The notes under the pieces were generated by a model. That model saw nothing but the letters and a program-made list of their open reading frames with translations, ran no database searches and was not told where the DNA came from. From assembly GCA_021827545.1 (NCBI GenBank), contig JAKAVH010000075.1:1-5066 (forward strand): DNA of 5,066 nt, read 5' to 3'. A program made the translations under genes and the position numbers. This document shows positions 1-4,969 of this stretch, piece after piece (positions within the stretch are counted from its first letter, which is position 1; every line of letters begins with the position of its first letter). This DNA is from Thermoplasmata archaeon (GTDB taxonomy: Archaea > Thermoplasmatota > Thermoplasmata > UBA184).

Positions 1-1440
1 GTCGATGTACCCGCGCTCGGCGGCGAGGTACGGGTTGAGGAACTCGCGGGAGTACTCGCCGCTGAGACGCGCGCGCACGGCGTCGCCCTCCCCGGGAGCG
101 GCCCCCTCGATCTCCCGCCGGAAGAGGATGTTGACCGCGCCGTCCGCCCCCATGACCGCGATCTCCGCGGTGGGCCAGGCGAGGTTCAGGTCGCCGCCGA
201 GGTGCTTTGAGCACATGACGACGTACGCGCCGCCGAACGCCTTGCGCAGGATGACGGTGAGCATCGGCACGCTCGCCTCGGCGTAGGCGTAGAGGAGCTT
301 CGCCCCGTGCCGGATGATCCCCCCGTGCTCCTGGCCAGTGCCGGGGAGGAATCCCGGCACGTCGACGAAGGTGAGGAGCGGCAGGTGGAACGCATCACAG
401 AAGCGGACGAAGCGGGCCGCCTTCGTCGAGGCGTTGATGTCGAGGGTTCCGGCGAGCGAGGCGGGATTGTTCGCCACGACGCCGACCGGTCGGCCCTCGA
501 GCCGGGCGAAGCCGACGACGAGGTTCGGCGCCCAGGCGGAATGGACCTCGAGGAAGGAGCCGACGTCGAGCACCCGCTCGAGGACCGCGTGGACGTCGTA
601 CGGGGCGTTGGCCGCCTCGGGGACGAGGCCGGCGAGCTCCTTCGCCGCCGCGTCGCTCGGCGATGCGGCCGGGCCGATCGGGGGCTCCTCGAGGTTGTTG
701 AGGGGCAGGTAGCCGAGGAGGTGGCGGGCGAGCGCGATCGCGTCCCGGTCGCTCTCCGCCGTGAAGTGGCTCACGCCCGAGAGCTCGGCGTGGGCCGCGG
801 CTCCCCCGAGGGTCTCCATCGTGACCTCCTCGCCGGTCACGGCCCGGACGACGTCCGGTCCGGTGATGAACATCTGGCCGGTCCCCTTCGCCATGATCAC
901 GAAGTCGGTGATCGCCGGCGAGTAGACGGCGCCGCCGGCGCACGGTCCGAGGATGAGCGAGATCTGGGGGACGACTCCCGAGAGGAGCACGTTGCGGAAG
1001 AAGACCTCGCCGTAACCGCCGAGGCTCATCACCCCCTCCTGGATCCGGGCGCCGCCCGAGTCGTTGAGGCCGACGATGGGGATCCCGGCCTTGCGGGCGG
1101 TCTCCATGATCTTCACGATCTTCAGCGCGTGGGCCTCGCCGAGCGCTCCGCCGAAGACCGTGGCGTCCTGCGCGAAGGCCGCGACCGGCCGTCCGTCGAC
1201 CTCGCCCCAGCCGGTCACGACCCCGTCGCCCGGGACCCGACGCTCGTCGAGGCCCAGGCTGCTCACGCGGTGGATCACGTACGGGTCGATCTCCGTGAAC
1301 GTCCCGGGGTCGAAGAACGCCTCGAGCCGCTCGCGGGCCGTGAGCTTCCCGGCGGCCCGGTGCCGCGCGATCCGCGCCGGGCCTCCGCCTTCGGTCGCCT
1401 GCTGCTTCCGCAGGGTCCAGCGGTCGAACGCGTCGCTCAT
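1..1440 (-). CDS. pccB: Acyl-CoA carboxylase carboxyltransferase (beta) subunit, propionyl/acetyl-CoA type, 3' end cut off
   Basis: Transfers the carboxyl group from carboxybiotin to an acyl-CoA, giving methylmalonyl-CoA or malonyl-CoA; cytosolic. The frame is open from ATG 1440 to the left edge (480 residues). Family members run about 515-525, so roughly 40 C-terminal residues are missing. The N-terminal crotonase-like half shows the family opening KLTARERLE (about residues 32-40), DSGGARIQEG (127-136) and CAGGAVYSPA (167-176). The C-terminal half shows FVDVPGFLPGTGQEHGG (358-374), RKAFGGAY (399-406) and AWPTAEIAVMGADGAV (421-436). Both CoA/biotin oxyanion regions are intact. The start is supported by GGAGG four bases upstream and a 4-nt ATGA overlap with birA. 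Position 407 is Val where propionyl-specific enzymes have Asp, hinting at broader acetyl/propionyl use. The homologous decarboxylase subunit MmdA is an alternative; the neighbouring biotin ligase fits either enzyme. Confidence 0.93.
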   Translation of the reverse strand, partial: MSDAFDRWTLRKQQATEGGGPARIARHRAAGKLTARERLEAFFDPGTFTEIDPYVIHRVSSLGLDERRVPGDGVVTGWGEVDGRPVAAFAQDATVFGGALGEAHALKIVKIMETARKAGIPIVGLNDSGGARIQEGVMSLGGYGEVFFRNVLLSGVVPQISLILGPCAGGAVYSPAITDFVIMAKGTGQMFITGPDVVRAVTGEEVTMETLGGAAAHAELSGVSHFTAESDRDAIALARHLLGYLPLNNLEEPPIGPAASPSDAAAKELAGLVPEAANAPYDVHAVLERVLDVGSFLEVHSAWAPNLVVGFARLEGRPVGVVANNPASLAGTLDINASTKAARFVRFCDAFHLPLLTFVDVPGFLPGTGQEHGGIIRHGAKLLYAYAEASVPMLTVILRKAFGGAYVVMCSKHLGGDLNLAWPTAEIAVMGADGAVNILFRREIEGAAPGEGDAVRARLSGEYSREFLNPYLAAERGYID

Positions 1441-2180
1441 CGGTCCTCCACCACGCGAAGGTCGCCCGTTCTTATCGCCATCCGTCGGCCTCCCTCCTCG
1501 ACCTCGAGCGCCCCATCCTCCGTAAGGCCGACGATCCGCCCGACGGTCTGTCCGTCGACGGTCGCCCTCCGACCGACCCCGTAGAGGAGGCGGGCGAGGA
1601 GCGCGTGGAGCTCCCCGAGCCGCTCGGGCGCCCAGAGGTCGCGCGCCGCGGCGAGCGCGGCCGCGACCACGAGCTCCTCGACCTCCCCGGGGCGGACCGG
1701 CGCGGTCGCCGTGGAGAGCCGCGCGACCTCTCGCCGGAGCTCCGGGGGGAACGCCTCGGGCTCGGGAGCGACGTTGACGCCGATGCCGGCGACCGCCGCC
1801 CAGCCGAGGAGGGGAGAGGGGACCCGGTCGACGAGGATGCCGGCGAGCTTGCGGGGGGCGTGCGGAGGATCCTCGAGCGCGAGCACATCGTTCGGCCACT
1901 TGACGCGGAGCGCGCGACCGAAGCGGTGGCCGAGCTCGTCCGCGAGCCGGGCCCCCAGCGCGAGCGGCAGGAGCGTGGGAGGATCGGGCGGCGACGCGAG
2001 CACGACGGAGAGGTAGAGGCCGCCCGGCGGAGAACTCCAGCCGTGGTCCAGTCGTCCCCGGCCGGCGCTCTGGACGCGCGCGACCACGCGGGTCCCTTCC
2101 GCCGCCCCGTCCCGCGCCAGCGCGATCGCGCGATCCTGGGTCGACGGGATCTCCTCGTAGTACTCCCGGGCCCCGGCCAC
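1437..2180 (-). CDS. birA: Biotin-[acetyl-CoA-carboxylase] ligase, short form without DNA-binding domain
   Basis: Activates biotin with ATP to biotinyl-AMP and attaches it to the lysine of a biotin carrier domain. The 247-residue protein starts at the catalytic domain: YYEEIPSTQDRA (7-18), the biotinyl-AMP loop GRGRLDHGW (40-48), KWPNDV (94-99), KLAGILV (111-117) and GIGVNV (132-137), then a small SH3-like C-terminal domain (about 203-247). There is no N-terminal winged helix, so it should not be a repressor like E. coli BirA. The start is GTG at 2180; no ATG lies upstream in frame, and the distance to the first conserved motif suits the family. Its TGA overlaps the carboxylase ATG by 4 nt, so the two are probably translationally coupled and co-transcribed. 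The ligase likely serves this carboxylase's carrier protein, which is not in the window. No clear promoter lies directly before the gene. Confidence 0.94.
   Translation of the reverse strand: MAGAREYYEEIPSTQDRAIALARDGAAEGTRVVARVQSAGRGRLDHGWSSPPGGLYLSVVLASPPDPPTLLPLALGARLADELGHRFGRALRVKWPNDVLALEDPPHAPRKLAGILVDRVPSPLLGWAAVAGIGVNVAPEPEAFPPELRREVARLSTATAPVRPGEVEELVVAAALAAARDLWAPERLGELHALLARLLYGVGRRATVDGQTVGRIVGLTEDGALEVEEGGRRMAIRTGDLRVVEDR
1445..1449 (-). promoter_or_regulatory. Shine-Dalgarno site of the carboxylase gene
   Basis: On the minus strand GGAGG lies inside the end of birA, four bases before the carboxylase ATG at 1440. It pairs with the CACCTCCT tail of the 16S gene at the right of this window. 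An internal gene of an operon thus uses a Shine-Dalgarno site, whereas the first genes of transcription units here look leaderless. Confidence 0.65.
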
Positions 2181-2236
2181 CCCGCGCCCCTCGTCCGGCG
2201 AGCGGGAGGGCGGCCTTGACCTTGTCGGCGGACCCT

Positions 2237-2252
2237 CCTCCCGCGCGGGAGG
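2237..2252. repeat. 16-bp perfect palindrome in the birA/SCP2 divergent region
   Basis: CCTCCCGC followed at once by its reverse complement GCGGGAGG, with no spacer. It lies 57 bp upstream of the birA GTG and 37 bp upstream of the TATA box of the SCP2-like gene. It could be an operator for a dimeric regulator or, if transcribed, a hairpin in a birA leader. At roughly 70% GC such a palindrome is expected by chance about once in 20 kb (my rough estimate), so function is unproven. Confidence 0.4.
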
Positions 2253-2288
2253 GCCGGTGCCCGCTCCGTCCGTACGGGGGGCTACGGG

Positions 2289-2295
2289 CTATATT
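2289..2295 (+). promoter_or_regulatory. TATA box of the SCP2-like gene, leaderless geometry
   Basis: CTATATT stands out in GC-rich surroundings. Its centre is about 25 bp before the ATG at 2318, the normal distance from an archaeal TATA box to the transcription start. Transcription would therefore begin at or within a few bases of the ATG, giving a leaderless mRNA, and no Shine-Dalgarno motif is needed. The element is nearly symmetrical (AATATAG on the other strand), so it might also fire leftwards towards birA, with a leader of about 85 nt. The upstream BRE is not convincing. Confidence 0.6.
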
Positions 2296-2317
2296 CCGAA
2301 CGGACTCCCGACCGCCG

Positions 2318-2674
2318 ATGGCCTCGGTCGACGAACTCCTCGGACGGATCGCCCCCGAGATCGAATCCGAGGTCCGTTCCCGCCTCGCCGGCTTCCTCGG
2401 GGGGATGCTCCGCCACTACCTCCCGCAGACCTGGGTCTTTAGGACGGACGCCGGGACCGCCTCGCTCTCGGTTGACGGGCACGGCTCGGTGACCGTCCGC
2501 CCGGGAGCCGCGAGCCCCGCCGACGTGACGGTCGACGTCACGTACGACCGGCTCGAGGCCGCGCTCTCCCGGCGCGCGCGGGCGATCGCCCCGGAGGACC
2601 GGTTCGACGTCACGACCCACACGGCGAAAGGCAAGGCGGCGTTCGGATTCCTTCGCGATCGGCTCGGCCTGTGA
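2318..2674 (+). CDS. Small SCP2-like (sterol carrier protein 2 fold) protein, probable lipid binding
   Basis: An 118-residue protein with an N-terminal amphipathic helical part (about 4-34), then a strand-rich part with WVFRTDAGTASLSVDG (39-54) and VTVDVTYDRLEAAL (70-83), ending in HTAKGKAAFGFLRDRLGL (101-118). The WxF...G pattern, the 'x-V-T-V-D...Y/D-L' stretch and the C-terminal KGK-AFG-LR-R-GL ending resemble stand-alone SCP2 domains, which bind fatty acyl or isoprenoid lipids. No signal peptide or membrane segment is seen. ATG 2318 was chosen over an in-frame TTG at 2216 because a TATA box sits at leaderless distance before it and the extra 34 residues are low-complexity and unlike the family. 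It is transcribed alone, divergently from birA and convergently with the riboflavin operon. The substrate is unknown; the family call is from remembered sequence patterns only. Confidence 0.72.
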   Translation: MASVDELLGRIAPEIESEVRSRLAGFLGGMLRHYLPQTWVFRTDAGTASLSVDGHGSVTVRPGAASPADVTVDVTYDRLEAALSRRARAIAPEDRFDVTTHTAKGKAAFGFLRDRLGL

Positions 2675-2724
2675 CGCGCGCCAACTCGGGGGCGCGAGCG
2701 GGGGACCGCCCTCGTCGCGCGGGC

Positions 2725-3186
2725 TCACCCGATCTCGCGCAGCCGCTCGACCATCTTGACGACCGCGCGGACCGCGTTGCCGGCGTTCTCGATCCGATCC
2801 TGGGCCTGGAGGCGGGTCTCTCCCGGCCCCGAGATCCCGAGGCCGATCGGCTTTCCGAGCTCGACCGAGAGGTCGGTGAGTTTGCGCGCCGCCTGCTGCA
2901 TCACGACCTCGTCGTGCTGGGTCTCCCCCTCGATGACCGCCCCAAGGGCGACGGCCGCGTCGACGTCCGGCCGGCGGAAGAGCGCCTTCACGGCGAGCGG
3001 CATGTCGTAGACGCCCGGCGTCTTGACGACCGGGCCGAGCGAGGCCCCGAGGAACGCGATCTCCTCCTTCGCCCGCTCGAGCATGAGCCAGGTGATGTCG
3101 TAGTTGTACTCGCTCGCGACGATCGCGATCCGGATCCCCTTGCCCTCCCGGGCCCCCTTTGCGGCCATCGTGACCTGCTCCTTCAT
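2725..3186 (-). CDS. ribH: 6,7-dimethyl-8-ribityllumazine synthase
   Basis: Condenses 5-amino-6-ribitylaminouracil with 3,4-dihydroxy-2-butanone 4-phosphate, the penultimate step to riboflavin; the family forms pentamers or 60-mer shells. The 153 residues carry the substrate-binding SEYNYDIT (25-32), PGVYDMPLAVK (57-67), GAVIEGETQHDE (82-93) with the catalytic His91, and GISGPGETRLQAQDR (117-131) with the phosphate-binding Arg125. The ATG at 3186 gives an N-terminal tail; a second ATG at 3168 gives 147 residues, is closer to the archaeal norm of about 140, and has GGAG nine bases upstream. Either start is possible. It is the last gene of the operon, 18 bp after ribC. Its 3' end faces the SCP2-like gene across 50 bp; no T-rich terminator is seen there. 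Confidence 0.96.
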   Translation of the reverse strand: MKEQVTMAAKGAREGKGIRIAIVASEYNYDITWLMLERAKEEIAFLGASLGPVVKTPGVYDMPLAVKALFRRPDVDAAVALGAVIEGETQHDEVVMQQAARKLTDLSVELGKPIGLGISGPGETRLQAQDRIENAGNAVRAVVKMVERLREIG

Positions 3187-3204
3187 CCTCTCGTTCGCTC
3201 CGCC

Positions 3205-3678
3205 CTAGCGGGCCCGGCGCACCGGTCCCGCGTCGGGGAACCCCTGACGCAGTCCCTCCCCGCCGTGACGGGCGAGCTCCTGCGGGCGGAACAGGAGGGC
3301 GTAGGCGTTGAGCGCGTGCTCCTCGGCCCGTCGCCGGGCCAGGGTCTCGAGCGTGCGGGGATCGTCGGCCTCGCTCTCGAAGACGAAGCACTCGACGATC
3401 GGCTTCGCCTCGAGCACGCCGGTGAAGAGGAGCCCGAGCGACGCCTCGTGCGCGCACGTGCGGTCGTACTCGGCCCGGCCCGGCATCCCGAGCGCCAGGC
3501 AGAGGTCGACCCCGTCCTCGACGAACAGCTGGCGGCAGGCGACCGGGAGGTCCTTGATCCCGGGGACCGTCCGCCGGACGATGCGGAACCCGGTGCCCCG
3601 CGCCTGCAGCGCCCGGGTCGCGGCCCGGGCCATGTCGACCCGGGCGAACGTCGTGTCGGCGATCCCGATCCGCTTCAC
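3205..3678 (-). CDS. ribC: Archaeal-type riboflavin synthase
   Basis: Dismutates two molecules of 6,7-dimethyl-8-ribityllumazine to riboflavin and the aminopyrimidine. This is the archaeal enzyme related to lumazine synthase, not the bacterial duplicated-domain RibE. The 157 residues match the family length (about 150-157) and show DTTFARVDMA (8-17), VPGIKDLPVA (38-47), LGMPGRAEYDRTCAHEAS (63-80), RRAEEHALNAYALLFRP (116-132) and GLRQGFPDAGP (142-152). The start is GTG 3678, giving MKRIGIADTTF; it overlaps the ribL stop by 4 nt (GTGA), with GGAG eight bases upstream, so translation is likely coupled. Longer in-frame extensions run through ribL in another frame and have no family support. It lies directly before its paralogue ribH. 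Confidence 0.96.
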   Translation of the reverse strand: MKRIGIADTTFARVDMARAATRALQARGTGFRIVRRTVPGIKDLPVACRQLFVEDGVDLCLALGMPGRAEYDRTCAHEASLGLLFTGVLEAKPIVECFVFESEADDPRTLETLARRRAEEHALNAYALLFRPQELARHGGEGLRQGFPDAGPVRRAR

Positions 3679-4112
3679 GGGCGGGGCTCCCGGGCGACGC
3701 GCTCGACGATCCGCTCGACGATGCGACGGGTCGCGATCTCGTCGTGCGGTCGGGCGCCGATGCGCACGACCTTCACGGGGACCCCCCGCCGGCCGCACTC
3801 GCGCTCGACCTCGCGTTCGTTCCAGACCTGGTTGTAGCCGAGCGCGATGATCGACGGCCGTTCGTGGACGACGGTCTCGTAGATGTCGGTGGTGGAGCCG
3901 AGGATCGCCCGGTCGACCGGTTTCAACGACTCGACCATCTCGCGACGCAGCTGCTCCGGGACGTACGGCTCGTGCTTGAGCCGGCGCGCGGTCTGGTCGC
4001 GGGCGACCACGACCACGAGCTCGTCCCCGAGGCGCTTCGCCTCCGTAAGGAAGTACAGATGGCCCGGGTGCAGGAGGTCGAAGACCCCCGTGGCCATCAC
4101 TCGGACGACCAT
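3675..4112 (-). CDS. ribL: FAD synthase (FMN adenylyltransferase), archaeal RibL type
   Basis: Transfers AMP from ATP to FMN, giving FAD; it is a stand-alone nucleotidyltransferase, unlike the bifunctional bacterial RibF. The 145 residues show the Rossmann strand and nucleotide motif ATGVFDLLHPGH (7-18, HxGH at 15-18), VVARDQT (35-41), VPEQLRREMVESLKPVDRAI (51-70) and LGYNQ (91-95). The usual ISSTxxI segment appears as EIATRRIVERI (125-135), so the two Ser/Thr positions are changed. Start ATG 4112 keeps the first beta strand (VVRVMATG) and overlaps ribB by 16 nt. A second ATG at 4097, overlapping the ribB stop as TGATG, would remove most of that strand. It overlaps ribC by 4 nt. The closely related glycerol-phosphate cytidylyltransferases are the main alternative, but the riboflavin operon decides for RibL. 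Confidence 0.93.
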   Translation of the reverse strand: MVVRVMATGVFDLLHPGHLYFLTEAKRLGDELVVVVARDQTARRLKHEPYVPEQLRREMVESLKPVDRAILGSTTDIYETVVHERPSIIALGYNQVWNEREVERECGRRGVPVKVVRIGARPHDEIATRRIVERIVERVAREPRP

Positions 4113-4828
4113 GCCTGCCACGCCTCGATGATCGTCCGCCCCTCGAGGAACGGCCAGCCGTGCGCCTCGGCGTACGCCCGCGCCGCCTCCGGGGATCGCG
4201 CCCCGCCGGAATCGCCCAGCATCTCGCAAACCGTCAGCGACTCGGAGAGCCCGGTCATCCGCGCGAGCGAGACCGAAAGCTCCGTATGACCCTTCCGCTC
4301 CGCGAGGAGGCCGCGGGCGGCGTAGATGATCGGCAGGTGGCCCGGGGCGCTGAACTCCTCGCTGAACCGGCGGCGCAGGGCGAGGTCGGAGAGGTGGGTC
4401 GATTCGCGGGCGATCGCTCCGAGCGCGCGGATCGCGAGGGCCCGATCGTTGTCCGGAATCCCCGTGTACGTCGCCCGGTGGTGAACGTGGAGCCCGAACG
4501 GGCTCCGGCGGTCGTACCGGAGCTCCTCGCGGGCGAGCGGCCCGAGGATGGGATGCGATGACTTCCCGTCGGAGAGGAGCTCCGCGTAGAACGGGAGGCC
4601 GATGCGCTCTCGGAGCTCGTCCGAGATCGCCGTGCAGATCCAGCCACCGGCATCCTGCCGAAGGAGGCGGACGAGCTCGGGCGTCGCCCGTTCGCTCAAG
4701 ATCACGAGATCGGTCTCGCCCTCCCGGTCGGCGGCGTCGAAGATCAGGACCGGCTCGCCGGCGTCGAGGGACCGGGCCGCTCCGGCCAGCTCGGCCGGGA
4801 CCGTGCGCGGAGGAACCAGGCGCAACAT
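4097..4828 (-). CDS. ribB: 3,4-dihydroxy-2-butanone 4-phosphate synthase
   Basis: Converts ribulose 5-phosphate to formate and 3,4-dihydroxy-2-butanone 4-phosphate, the four-carbon donor for RibH. The 243-residue single-domain protein has the metal and substrate loop DREGETD (34-40), TGIPDNDR (122-129), SAPGHLPIIYA (160-170), RKGHTELSVSLARMTGL (178-194) with the metal-binding His, and VCEMLGDSG (200-208) with the catalytic Glu204. No GTP cyclohydrolase II domain is fused to it, as expected in archaea. ATG 4828 was chosen because a TATA box lies about 27 bp before it; an in-frame TTG at 4876 falls within the upstream terminator-like sequence and would add 16 unrelated residues. First gene of the ribB-ribL-ribC-ribH operon, starting 141 bp after the 16S rRNA 3' end. 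Confidence 0.97.
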   Translation of the reverse strand: MLRLVPPRTVPAELAGAARSLDAGEPVLIFDAADREGETDLVILSERATPELVRLLRQDAGGWICTAISDELRERIGLPFYAELLSDGKSSHPILGPLAREELRYDRRSPFGLHVHHRATYTGIPDNDRALAIRALGAIARESTHLSDLALRRRFSEEFSAPGHLPIIYAARGLLAERKGHTELSVSLARMTGLSESLTVCEMLGDSGGARSPEAARAYAEAHGWPFLEGRTIIEAWQAWSSE

Positions 4829-4850
4829 GGGGACGGGGAGCTCGCCACAG

Positions 4851-4858
4851 CTAATAAA
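4851..4858 (-). promoter_or_regulatory. TATA box of the riboflavin/FAD operon, leaderless geometry
   Basis: The minus strand reads TTTATTAG, centred about 27 bp before the ribB ATG at 4828, so the transcript would start at or near the ATG. It lies in an island about two-thirds A/T (4851-4890) inside a GC-rich region. Bases 4859-4865 on the minus strand (CCACGGA order) occupy the BRE position but match only loosely. It gives the operon a promoter separate from the rRNA promoter. Confidence 0.68.
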
Positions 4859-4870
4859 TCCGTGGTAACT

Positions 4871-4884
4871 ACTCAAAAAAGAGT
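4871..4884 (-). terminator. T6 stretch in a short inverted repeat, probable 16S transcript terminator
   Basis: On the minus strand ACTC-TTTTTT-GAGT: a run of six T flanked by 4-bp inverted arms, 86-99 nt beyond the 16S 3' end. Archaeal RNA polymerase terminates at T-runs, and this is the only such run between the rRNA and ribB. The inverted arms sit 12 bp upstream of the ribB TATA box, so the same sequence could also be an operator. The two roles cannot be separated by eye. Confidence 0.5.
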
Positions 4885-4947
4885 TGATAGCCCGATAGGG
4901 GAGGAGACGACGCGAACGAGGCCAGCGACCTTCACAATCCTGAGCGT

Positions 4948-4963
4948 CCGACCTCGAGGTCGG
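4948..4963. repeat. 16-bp perfect palindrome in the 16S rRNA trailer
   Basis: CCGACCTC followed by GAGGTCGG, beginning 6 nt after the mature 16S 3' end. In RNA it would fold as a six-pair stem with a TCGA loop. It may help processing of the pre-16S 3' end. The usual archaeal processing stem pairs leader with trailer, and the leader is outside the window, so its part in that structure cannot be judged. Confidence 0.45.
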
Positions 4964-4969
4964 CGTTCT

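Noticed and set aside
307..1584. 425-residue plus-strand open frame opposite the carboxylase
   Set aside because: It is antisense to a fully conserved carboxylase frame, has Arg/Asp/Glu-rich composition without motifs, and is the usual mirror frame of a GC-rich gene.
2216..2317. TTG-initiated 34-residue extension of the SCP2-like protein
   Set aside because: It spans the palindrome and the TATA box and is Pro/Arg-rich; ATG 2318 fits leaderless initiation.
2692..2720. Possible hairpin (GCGCGA ... TCGCGC) between the convergent SCP2-like and ribH genes
   Set aside because: Six pairs with a 17-nt loop in very GC-rich DNA and no T-run on either strand; not distinguishable from chance, so not called a terminator.
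2282..3457. 391-residue minus-strand open frame across ribH, ribC and the SCP2-like gene
   Set aside because: Same strand but different frame from ribH and ribC; no recognisable motif, Arg/Gly/Pro-rich; a frame shadow.
2671..3837. 388-residue plus-strand open frame whose GTG overlaps the SCP2-like stop as GTGA, looking like a coupled second gene
   Set aside because: It lies antisense to ribH, ribC and part of ribL, all with intact family motifs; the translation is low-complexity. The overlap is coincidence.
4829..4876. TTG-initiated 16-residue extension of RibB
   Set aside because: It would start inside the T6 inverted repeat, run across the TATA box, and add residues absent from the family.
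4829..4969. tRNA or FMN riboswitch between 16S and ribB
   Set aside because: No cloverleaf or TTCGAATC-like T-loop is seen. The leaderless promoter leaves no room for an RFN element, which is a bacterial device.
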